Part shown: in pieces, positions 6,338 through 12,522 of the stretch
How positions within the stretch are numbered: the first letter of the stretch is position 1
Layout: every line of letters begins with the position of its first letter
DNA from: JBBRFH01 sp038224615
GTDB taxonomy: Bacteria > Planctomycetota > Phycisphaerae > Tepidisphaerales > Tepidisphaeraceae
NCBI GenBank assembly: GCA_038224615.1
Contig: JBBRFH010000073.1
Span: forward strand, 1-13,455
Direction of reading: 5' to 3'
Length of the DNA: 13,455 bases
The notes under the pieces: model-generated
What the model was told of the DNA's origin: nothing
Database searches by the model: none
What the model saw: the letters and a program-made list of their open reading frames with translations, nothing else
Program-made: the position numbers and the translations under genes

Positions 6338-7978
6338 ATGCCCGAAGCCTCTCACGCCCGTCTCAACGCCAATCGTCACAACGCGCTCCGATCCACCGGC
6401 CCGCGCACGCCGGAGGGGAAGGCGAAGGTTTCGCTCAATGCCGTGCGTCATGCGCTGGCGGCGCGGAACGTCGTCAGCCGGGAGGAGTCGGCCGACGAGT
6501 TTGAGGGGGTGCGCCGGCAACTCGTTGACGAATGGCGCCCGGCGTCGGTGCTGGAGGCGTCGCTGGTGGACCAGATCGCCGAGCTGCTCTGGCGTCGTCG
6601 GCGTGTGGCGTCGGTCGAAACCAAGCTCATGGAAGCGACCGAAATACGAACGCCCTTCGGCACCACGATCAAATCGCCGTGGGATGCGACGGAGATGCTC
6701 TGCCGCGAAATGCGCAACGCCAACTCGGGGATCATGCGCGTGCAGTTGTACCAGTCGCGGATTGATCGCGCCCTGCACCGCTGCATCGCCGAGCTGCGCC
6801 GGCTGCAGGTCGATCGGCAGACGCGCGACCAGATGCCGCTTTCGGAAACCGATTTATTCGACCTGAACGACGAAGCCGACGCGGCGAATGAATTTGAACA
6901 AACAAACCCACCTGACAAAATGACAGTCGCCGCGCCCGCAGAGGTACGCGACACATCCATCGATTCGACGGTGATCGCATCGATAACTGAAGCTCCCACG
7001 CCGAGTCTCAGGAACTCCGAAGACCCGGACCCACGACGCACTTCGACGCTCGAATCCGGGCCGTCGGAGTACCTCAGACCCGGCGTGGATAACGATGCGC
7101 CCAGTAGTAACCATCCTCAGGTTGGATATCATCACGCTTCGCGCGATAAGGAGCCAATTGCAATGGTAGAAAAAGCAGTCATTCTCGCCCGCGGGCTTGG
7201 TACACGGATGCGTAAAGCCGACGACGGCGCACCACTCGACGAGCAGACGGCGAAGATCGCCGCCACCGGGGTGAAGGCGATGATCCCCACGCTCGGTCGG
7301 CCGTTCCTTGATTTCGTGCTGTCGGCGCTGGCTGACGCGGGGTACTCGAAAGTCTGCCTGATCATCGGGCCGGAGCACGATGAGATCCGCAGGTATTACG
7401 GGCAGACCATGCAGCCCAGGCGGCTGTCGATCGAATACGCCGTCCAGGAAAAACCGCTCGGCACCGGCGACGCCGTCCGACCCGCCGAAGCGTTTGCGGC
7501 CGGGGATCCGTTCCTGATGATCAACTCCGACAACTTCTACCCGCGCGATGCCCTCGCCGCGTTGCGGCAGAGTTCAGCACCCGCCGTCGCGGTGTTCGAG
7601 CGCGACGCGATGCTCGCCGGCAGCAATATCGCCAGCGACCGCATCAGCAAGTTCAGCGTCGTGAAATCCAACCCCGACGGCACGATGAAGCAGATCATCG
7701 AAAAGCCCGACGACGCCACGCTGGCGGCAATGGGCAACGACGTCTACGTCAGCATGAATTGCTGGCTTTTCAGCGCGAAGATTTTCGACGCCTGCCGCGC
7801 CATCAAGCCCAGCCCGCGCGGCGAGTACGAGATCACCGATGCCGCGCAATACTGCATCGACACCCTCGGCGAAAAACTCACGGTGCAGAAGATCCACGCC
7901 CCCGTGCTCGACATGAGCAGCCGCGGCGACATCGCGGCGGTCAATGACAAGCTGCGCGGGATCGACGTGCGGCTGTAA
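6338..7978 (+). CDS. Open frame joining an unrecognised planctomycete-type domain to a nucleotidyltransferase
   Basis: A continuous 546-codon frame. Residues 8-43 carry NANRHNALRSTGPRTPEGKAK...NAVRHALAAR, a motif that begins many hypothetical proteins of Planctomycetes and Acidobacteria; no function is known to me. Residues about 50-170 are charged and helical (QIAELLWRRRRV, IDRALHRCIAELRRLQ). Residues about 175-275 are a Thr/Ser/Pro-rich tail of low complexity starting EADAANEFEQTNPPDKM. At residue 276 a full-length sugar nucleotidyltransferase begins without an intervening stop. AAGGGGA about 5 bases before ATG 6338 supports this start. Two readings are possible: a real fusion with an internal second start, or two genes whose stop codon was lost. 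The helical domain alone has the usual length of the family, which favours the second. The downstream enzyme is listed separately. Confidence 0.6.
   Translation: MPEASHARLNANRHNALRSTGPRTPEGKAKVSLNAVRHALAARNVVSREESADEFEGVRRQLVDEWRPASVLEASLVDQIAELLWRRRRVASVETKLMEATEIRTPFGTTIKSPWDATEMLCREMRNANSGIMRVQLYQSRIDRALHRCIAELRRLQVDRQTRDQMPLSETDLFDLNDEADAANEFEQTNPPDKMTVAAPAEVRDTSIDSTVIASITEAPTPSLRNSEDPDPRRTSTLESGPSEYLRPGVDNDAPSSNHPQVGYHHASRDKEPIAMVEKAVILARGLGTRMRKADDGAPLDEQTAKIAATGVKAMIPTLGRPFLDFVLSALADAGYSKVCLIIGPEHDEIRRYYGQTMQPRRLSIEYAVQEKPLGTGDAVRPAEAFAAGDPFLMINSDNFYPRDALAALRQSSAPAVAVFERDAMLAGSNIASDRISKFSVVKSNPDGTMKQIIEKPDDATLAAMGNDVYVSMNCWLFSAKIFDACRAIKPSPRGEYEITDAAQYCIDTLGEKLTVQKIHAPVLDMSSRGDIAAVNDKLRGIDVRL
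7148..7153 (+). promoter_or_regulatory. Internal ribosome binding site deciding the nucleotidyltransferase start
   Basis: AAGGAG, 9 bases before ATG 7163, inside the longer open frame. A perfect Shine-Dalgarno at the exact point where the nucleotidyltransferase homology begins argues that the enzyme is made from its own start, whether or not the fusion is also translated. Confidence 0.7.
7163..7978 (+). CDS. Sugar nucleotidyltransferase (NTP_transferase family)
   Basis: Transfers a nucleotidyl group to a sugar-1-phosphate, giving an NDP-sugar for polysaccharide or envelope synthesis, in the cytoplasm. The 271-residue product opens with AVILARGLGTRMRK (5-18), the nucleotide-binding loop, here LARGLGTRMR where most relatives have LAAGxGTRL/M. 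KAMIPTLGRPFLD (38-50) binds substrate; PLGTGDAV (98-105) and the metal-binding NSDNFYP (121-127) follow. IEKPDD and EYEITDA, both typical of the family, lie in the C-terminal half. There is no left-handed beta-helix acyltransferase domain, so it is a stand-alone pyrophosphorylase of the RfbA/GlmU-N type. The sugar and nucleotide cannot be told from the sequence. It lies in the same frame as the upstream domain; AAGGAG and the family boundary fix the ATG at 7163. Confidence 0.9.
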   Translation: MVEKAVILARGLGTRMRKADDGAPLDEQTAKIAATGVKAMIPTLGRPFLDFVLSALADAGYSKVCLIIGPEHDEIRRYYGQTMQPRRLSIEYAVQEKPLGTGDAVRPAEAFAAGDPFLMINSDNFYPRDALAALRQSSAPAVAVFERDAMLAGSNIASDRISKFSVVKSNPDGTMKQIIEKPDDATLAAMGNDVYVSMNCWLFSAKIFDACRAIKPSPRGEYEITDAAQYCIDTLGEKLTVQKIHAPVLDMSSRGDIAAVNDKLRGIDVRL

Positions 7979-8004
7979 ACGATTTGCGATACGCGTTTCT
8001 GGCT

Positions 8005-8023
8005 CCTCCCCCGCCGGGGGAAG
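8005..8023 (+). terminator. GC-rich hairpin after the nucleotidyltransferase
   Basis: CCTCCCCC-GCC-GGGGGAAGG gives a 6-bp core stem (TCCCCC/GGGGGA) with a 3-base loop and partly paired flanks, 26 bases after the stop at 7978. No T-run follows, so it may be a weak terminator or an intergenic palindromic element. Confidence 0.3.
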
Positions 8024-8027
8024 GCCC

Positions 8028-8056
8028 GCGGGTTTCGCGCACGGCGGGTTTCGCGC
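8028..8056 (+). repeat. 13-base direct repeat upstream of corA
   Basis: GCGGGTTTCGCGC occurs at 8028-8040 and again at 8044-8056, a 16-base period that puts both copies one and a half helical turns apart, 34 bases before the corA start. It could be a tandem regulator site in the corA promoter or a local duplication. Function unknown. Confidence 0.55.
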
Positions 8057-8089
8057 GGGCAGCACGCGCGGTTACATTCGGCGGCCGCG

Positions 8090-9100
8090 ATGCTTACAGC
8101 TTTCATCAAGTTCGGAGACGGCACACTCTCAAGCGACACCGAAGAGTCGATGCTGCATCGCGCCGTGCGCGATCCCAAGGCCACGTTCTGGCTCGACCTC
8201 GATCGGCCGGACGACAACGAGCTGGCGCTGCTCGATGACGTGTTCGGATTCCACCCGCTGGCGATCGAAGACACGATTCAATACAACCAGCGTCCCAAGA
8301 TCGAGAGCTACAACCACGTCGGCGATATGTGCAGCGCCGGCTACTACTACATGGTCATCCACGGCCCGGACCTGGCGACGTTCCGCGAGCAGTTGCGGAC
8401 GAAGGAACTCGACATCTTTTTCTCCGAACGCTACCTCGTGACGATCCACGACGAGGCGATGTCGTCGATCACCGATGCCCGCACCAAGACGTCGGCGGGT
8501 CCGGGGCGCATCCTCGACAACGGGATCGACATGCTTCTGCATTACATCCTCGACCATGTCGTCGACGCGTACATCCCGATTTTCGACTGGATGCAGGAAG
8601 AGATCGACGCACTCGAAGAACAGGCGATGAACGACCCCGACCGCGATCTGCTGGTGAAGCTCGGGATCAAGAAGCGCGAGCTGCTGAACCTTCGCCGGAT
8701 CATCGGCCCGCAGCGTGAGGTGCTGGCCCAGCTCACGCGCGGCGACGTGCCGATCATCCGTGAGCAGGCGCGCGTCTACCTGCGCGACGTCTCCGATCAC
8801 CTGACACGGGCCGTCGAAACGATTGAAATCTACCGCGATCTCGTGCTGGGGGCGCGCGACATCTACCTGTCGTCGCTCAGCAATCATCTCAACCAGATCA
8901 TGAAGACGCTGACGATCATCACTGTCGTGGCGCTGCCAATGACGGTGACCACCAGTTTCTTCGGGATGAATTTCTCGCAAGGCGTGCCGGCGTTCGACAG
9001 CATGCTGCATTCGCCGATGGGTTTTGGCGTTGCGATGGGTGTAATGCTCGGGCTGGTGGTGGTGCTGCTGATGCTCTTCTGGAAGAAGAAGTGGATCTGA
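8090..9100 (+). CDS. corA: CorA-family divalent cation transporter
   Basis: Inner-membrane pentameric channel for Mg2+ and related divalent cations. The 336-residue length fits the family (about 315-350). Residues 1-260 form the cytoplasmic funnel, with the long helices of the willow and stalk region (DMLLHYILDHVVDAYIPIFDWM, IIGPQREVLAQLTRG, LTRAVETIEIYRDLV). Two C-terminal membrane segments lie at about 272-291 and 311-331, with the family signature GMN at 292-294 between them (FFGMNFSQGVP), and a basic end WKKKWI. The periplasmic loop is short with few acidic residues. The ATG at 8090 gives the family N-terminus; no clear ribosome site precedes it. The gene converges on the glycosyltransferase with one base between stop codons. 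Substrate among Mg, Co and Ni cannot be decided. Confidence 0.95.
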   Translation: MLTAFIKFGDGTLSSDTEESMLHRAVRDPKATFWLDLDRPDDNELALLDDVFGFHPLAIEDTIQYNQRPKIESYNHVGDMCSAGYYYMVIHGPDLATFREQLRTKELDIFFSERYLVTIHDEAMSSITDARTKTSAGPGRILDNGIDMLLHYILDHVVDAYIPIFDWMQEEIDALEEQAMNDPDRDLLVKLGIKKRELLNLRRIIGPQREVLAQLTRGDVPIIREQARVYLRDVSDHLTRAVETIEIYRDLVLGARDIYLSSLSNHLNQIMKTLTIITVVALPMTVTTSFFGMNFSQGVPAFDSMLHSPMGFGVAMGVMLGLVVVLLMLFWKKKWI

Positions 9101-9101
9101 T

Positions 9102-10667
9102 TTACGCCGGGATCGACGATTCTTCCTGCGCCGCTTCCAGCGCCGCGACTGCATCATGGTGCCGCTGGTGGAGCACCCAGAGCGTCGTGAAGCCGACGTA
9201 GAGGTACCCGCCGGCGAAGATCATCAGGAATGGGACCGACAGCAGCGCGTAGCTGTAGACGAGGCTGATGACGATGAAGCTCGTCATGTAAAGGCCGAAC
9301 GCGACTTCGATGACGGGGAGGACGAGGTCACTGAGGTTGAACCGTGGCGCCTGGCGGAGGATGACGCCGCTGTGCTTGCCGGTCACGCCGTACTTGGGCG
9401 TGCGCACGAACTCCGCCGGCTTGCGCTTGATCATGCTGATGATCGCTTCGATGACGGCCTTGGTGTTGTTGAGGCACACGCCGACACCGAGCGCGAGGAT
9501 GAACGGCAGGTGGAGCACCGTGCGCCAGCCGGCCATGGGACCGAAGAGCTCGCGCTGGGCGAAGATGAAGAACGTGCTGGCCGAGCATGTGGCGAGAATG
9601 AACAGGCTGATGCCGAACATCCAGTCGCCGATCGGGTGGTTCTTGAGCGGGGAGGCGTTGAAGATGAATGTCGGATACATCAGGATCGTCATCAACACCA
9701 TCAGCGGGTAGACGACGGTGCAGGTGAGGTGGAAGATGGCTTCGCTCTTGACGGTCCACGGCAGCTTGGACTTCATGATGCGAGGCAGCAGCTTGATGGC
9801 CGTCTGCATCGATCCCTTGGTCCAGCGGTGAGCCTGCTGCTTGAACGAGACGATCTCCGGCGGAAGTTCGGCGGGCGCGACGTAGTGCGGGAGGTACACG
9901 AACTGCCATCCCTTGAGCTGGGCGCGGTAGCTCAGATCGAGGTCCTCGGTGAGCGTGTCGTGCTGCCAGCCACCCGCTTCGCCGATGGTTTCGCGGCGCC
10001 ACACGCCGGCCGTCCCGTTGAAGTGCATGAACCGGCCGCTGCGGTTGCGGGCCGTGTGCTCCACGACGAAGTGGCCGTCGAGGAAGATCGCCTGGCTCTT
10101 AGTGAGCAATGACGCGTCGCGGTTGAGATGATCCCAGCGCACCTGCACCATGCCGACCTTGTCATCACTGAAGTGGTCAACCACGTTGCGCAGGATGTCA
10201 CGCGGCGGAACGAAGTCGGCGTCGAAGATCGCGATGTACTTGCCCTGCGCTGTCGCCAATCCCGCCTGCAGCGCGCCGGCTTTGTACCCCTCGCGATTCG
10301 AGCGGTGGATGTACTTGATGTTGATGCCCTTGGCGGCCCACTCGTCGCAGGCGCGCTTGGCGATCTCGGTGGAATGGTCCGTGCTGTCGTCGAGGACCTG
10401 GATTTCAAAGCGGTCACGCGGGTATTCGATCAGGCAAGTCGCGCGGATCACGCGCTCGGCGACCATGTCCTCGTTGTACATCGGAAGCTGCACCGTGACC
10501 GGCGGCAGCTCGTCGTCGGCGTAGTGTTTTACGGGCTTGTGGACGTTATGCCGGTGCTTGCAGTAGAGGTACACAAGCACGTACCGGTGTACGCCGTACA
10601 TCGCCACCACGGCCAGGATGCCGAAATAGACAATCGTCAGCACTATTGACAGCCAATGTTCAAACAT
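9102..10667 (-). CDS. Processive family 2 glycosyltransferase (cellulose/mannan synthase-like)
   Basis: Inner-membrane enzyme that polymerises or transfers sugars from NDP-sugars, of the bacterial cellulose synthase-like GT2 group (COG1215 type). From ATG 10667 it has 521 residues. There is one N-terminal membrane segment (6-25). The GT-A domain carries the UDP-binding DDS (93-95), DAD (149-151), catalytic-base TED (240-242) and QQAHRW (277-282, the QxxRW motif), all intact. C-terminal membrane segments lie at about 313-333, 350-370, 383-402 and 450-490, with the conserved FVRTPKYGV (420-428) between them. There is no PilZ domain, so c-di-GMP control is not visible in the protein. The frame is open to a GTG at 10730, but the homology begins at 10667. 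The ending HDAVAALEAAQEESSIPA is cytoplasmic. The product could be a glucan or glucomannan for the envelope; the polymer is not known. Confidence 0.93.
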   Translation of the reverse strand: MFEHWLSIVLTIVYFGILAVVAMYGVHRYVLVYLYCKHRHNVHKPVKHYADDELPPVTVQLPMYNEDMVAERVIRATCLIEYPRDRFEIQVLDDSTDHSTEIAKRACDEWAAKGINIKYIHRSNREGYKAGALQAGLATAQGKYIAIFDADFVPPRDILRNVVDHFSDDKVGMVQVRWDHLNRDASLLTKSQAIFLDGHFVVEHTARNRSGRFMHFNGTAGVWRRETIGEAGGWQHDTLTEDLDLSYRAQLKGWQFVYLPHYVAPAELPPEIVSFKQQAHRWTKGSMQTAIKLLPRIMKSKLPWTVKSEAIFHLTCTVVYPLMVLMTILMYPTFIFNASPLKNHPIGDWMFGISLFILATCSASTFFIFAQRELFGPMAGWRTVLHLPFILALGVGVCLNNTKAVIEAIISMIKRKPAEFVRTPKYGVTGKHSGVILRQAPRFNLSDLVLPVIEVAFGLYMTSFIVISLVYSYALLSVPFLMIFAGGYLYVGFTTLWVLHQRHHDAVAALEAAQEESSIPA

Positions 10668-10697
10668 GATTTGCCGACTTCCCTGTACGCAAACAGC

Positions 10698-10713
10698 CTC
10701 GGCATTTGCCGAG
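10698..10713 (-). promoter_or_regulatory. Hairpin in the leader of the glycosyltransferase gene
   Basis: CTCGGC-ATTT-GCCGAG forms a perfect 6-bp stem with a 4-base loop, 30 bases upstream of the ATG at 10667 on the transcribed leader. It may modulate translation or be a short operator. Its function is not known. Confidence 0.35.
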
Positions 10714-10788
10714 AACAACGCCGTTCGCACGGTCTCGATCTCCCACCCTGAGTCGCGCGGTCACGATCGAAATGCCTCGCGGGTGTCA

Positions 10789-10805
10789 CAAGCGCTAAAC
10801 GCTTG
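10789..10805. promoter_or_regulatory. Inverted repeat upstream of the glycosyltransferase gene
   Basis: CAAGCG-CTAAA-CGCTTG is a perfect 6-bp inverted repeat with a 5-base centre, about 120 bases upstream of the glycosyltransferase start. No T-run adjoins it, so an operator is more likely than a terminator. Not matched to any known regulator. Confidence 0.3.
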
Positions 10806-10853
10806 CGGCGTCAACGATTGACTGAATCTTAAAGGCCGGGCGGAAGGAGTGTC

Positions 10854-10903
10854 AATAAAACACGCTTCACCCGTACGCAATCCCCATCCGACGGGGAAAC
10901 GGG
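10854..10903 (-). terminator. Probable intrinsic terminator of the ClC gene
   Basis: On the minus strand, 59 bases after the ClC stop, a nested hairpin forms: outer arms CCCGT (10899-10903 read in reverse) with ACGGG (10870-10874 read in reverse), inner arms CCCC/GGGG. It is followed about 10 bases later by TTTTATT (10854-10860). The internal bulges and the gap before the T-tract make it imperfect, but the position fits. Confidence 0.35.
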
Positions 10904-10962
10904 CAAGATACCATCAAACCCGCAAAAATGCCCGTCCGAGGCCCACCGGCTGCGTCAGTTTG

Positions 10963-12270
10963 TCATGTCGTGCCGGCAACTGGGCTGCCTTTTCGGGAGG
11001 CAATCCGCTGGGCGGCGTAGATTCCGCTGTGTCCGCTGAACAGGTACGCGATCACGCAGGCCAGTGCAAAATAGACGGCGTGACCGGCACCGAATAACTC
11101 GATCGCCATCAGGGTACACGCCAGCGGCGTATTGGTCGCACCGGCAAAGACCGCGACGAAGCCGCAGGCGGCAAACACGTCAACCGGCCCACCCGTCAGG
11201 CGGGCGATCGAGTGCCCGAGCGTTGCCCCGATGAAGAACAGCGGCGTGACCTCGCCGCCTTTGAAGCCGCAACTGAGCGTGATCGCGGTGAACAGAAGCT
11301 TCCAGAACCAGCTCATCGCGTCTGCCCCACCCAGGCCGAAGCTCGCCACGATTGACACGTGTCCGCCGGGACCGGTGTCGACCCCGAGGCCAAGGTAATC
11401 GCGCGTGCCGAGGAGGTAGACCAGCGCGATCAGCACGAGGCTGCCGGCGATCGGCCGAAGGAAGTCGATCGGGATCAGCCACTGCCACAGCGTCTTGAGC
11501 CGATGGGTGAGATGGACAAAAATCACGCTCACGAGCCCGAACGCGATTGCCGCCAGCGCCACTTTGCCGGCGGTCAGCAGGTCGAAGCCGACCGGGCCGA
11601 CGGCGACTTGGTAGGTCGTGTGCTCGATGCCCCAGGCGACGCAGCTCAGGTGCCCGACGATGCCCGCCAGCAGGCACGGGAAGATCGCCTCGTAGCTGAT
11701 CCGCCCGACGGCGATCACTTCCATCGCAAACACCGCCGCGGCGATGGGCGTGCCGAACACCCCGCCGAAGCCTGCTGCGATGCCGACCATCAACAGCTTG
11801 CGGACGTCGTGGCGATCCAGCCGCAGTCGTCTGCCGAACTCGCTGGCAACGCCCCCGCCGATCTGCACCGCCGTCCCCTCGCGTCCGGCCGAGCCGCCGA
11901 CGAGGTGCGTCAGAACTGTGCTCACCAGGATCAGCGGCGCCAATCGCGCCGGCACGCCAGCTTCCTTTGGATCGTGGATCTCGTCGATGATCAGATCGTT
12001 CCCCCGCTCGACCGCCGACTTCCCGCCGAGCAACCGATACAGCAGAGCAATCAGCACGCCCCCGACCGGCATCAACCAGATCAGCCACGGGTGGTCGAAC
12101 CGCGTGTGCGTCGCACGTTCCAGCGACCACAGAAATAATGCACACAGCGACCCGATCACTGCCGAAACCGGTGCGGCGATCAGCGTCCAGCGCAGCACGT
12201 ACATCGCCAGTGCCCGGTGCTCGCGCCATGCGCTGTGCCAGTTTGAAGGTTGCGGAGCAGATGAGGTCAT
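10963..12270 (-). CDS. ClC-family transporter, probable fluoride/proton antiporter type
   Basis: Inner-membrane anion transporter; 435 residues with about ten hydrophobic segments. The gating-glutamate motif reads GREGT (129-133, E131) rather than GREGP. The proton-glutamate region reads FGTPIAAAVFAMEVI (172-186), where the position of Escherichia coli ClC E203 is V185 instead of Glu. KGGEVTPLFFIGATLG (337-352) and GNTPLA-like ATNTPLACTLMAIELF (378-393) complete the pore, and the conserved tyrosine is in SGIYAA. GREGT, IDEIHDPKE and the Val at the proton site are marks of the fluoride-exporting CLC-F clade as I recall it; chloride transport is the alternative. There is no cytoplasmic CBS domain. 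ATG 12270 is chosen; ATG 12294 would add 8 residues and neither has a clear ribosome site. It is divergent from the carbonic anhydrase. No fluoride riboswitch was found upstream. Confidence 0.93.
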   Translation of the reverse strand: MTSSAPQPSNWHSAWREHRALAMYVLRWTLIAAPVSAVIGSLCALFLWSLERATHTRFDHPWLIWLMPVGGVLIALLYRLLGGKSAVERGNDLIIDEIHDPKEAGVPARLAPLILVSTVLTHLVGGSAGREGTAVQIGGGVASEFGRRLRLDRHDVRKLLMVGIAAGFGGVFGTPIAAAVFAMEVIAVGRISYEAIFPCLLAGIVGHLSCVAWGIEHTTYQVAVGPVGFDLLTAGKVALAAIAFGLVSVIFVHLTHRLKTLWQWLIPIDFLRPIAGSLVLIALVYLLGTRDYLGLGVDTGPGGHVSIVASFGLGGADAMSWFWKLLFTAITLSCGFKGGEVTPLFFIGATLGHSIARLTGGPVDVFAACGFVAVFAGATNTPLACTLMAIELFGAGHAVYFALACVIAYLFSGHSGIYAAQRIASRKGSPVAGTT

Positions 12271-12522
12271 CGAAGGATTGAAAGCGTATCGCATACAGCG
12301 CCGACTTGGCACCGACGCGGTTAGCTTAGCGGACCCCGAGCAGCCCACCAATGAACCACTCCCGATCCCCCGCCAGTACGACATTCGATCGGCACACATT
12401 CCGCTTTGCGAATCTTCAGTCGCAGCACAAGAACGCCGATCCAGCCTAAGTGACGCCGCTTGCACGCCGCTCACGTCGGACGGTCGCGTGCCCGCGGAAA
12501 CGCACACGAAGGACGATTCGCC
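12271..12522. other. Divergent intergenic region between ClC and carbonic anhydrase genes
   Basis: 252 bases that must contain promoters for both neighbours. No clear -10/-35 pair, riboswitch fold or palindrome could be supported by eye. Only the ribosome site AAGGA (12509-12513) of the carbonic anhydrase is evident. Confidence 0.5.

Noticed and set aside
5770..6504. A 244-codon plus-strand open frame across the antitoxin and intergenic region
   Set aside because: It runs antisense to the ribbon-helix-helix domain and then overlaps the 6338 gene in another frame; no recognisable pattern.
7118..7150. A sigma-70 promoter (TTGGAT, 17 bases, GATAAG) before the nucleotidyltransferase
   Set aside because: Transcription would begin only a few bases before the ATG and miss the Shine-Dalgarno sequence, so it cannot serve this start.
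9156..10112. A 318-codon plus-strand open frame opposite the glycosyltransferase gene
   Set aside because: Glu/Asp/Arg-rich composition without any domain; the minus strand carries every GT2 motif.
12271..12522. A fluoride (crcB) riboswitch upstream of the ClC gene
   Set aside because: The conserved blocks of that motif could not be found on the minus strand; only G-rich stretches without the pseudoknot pattern are present.
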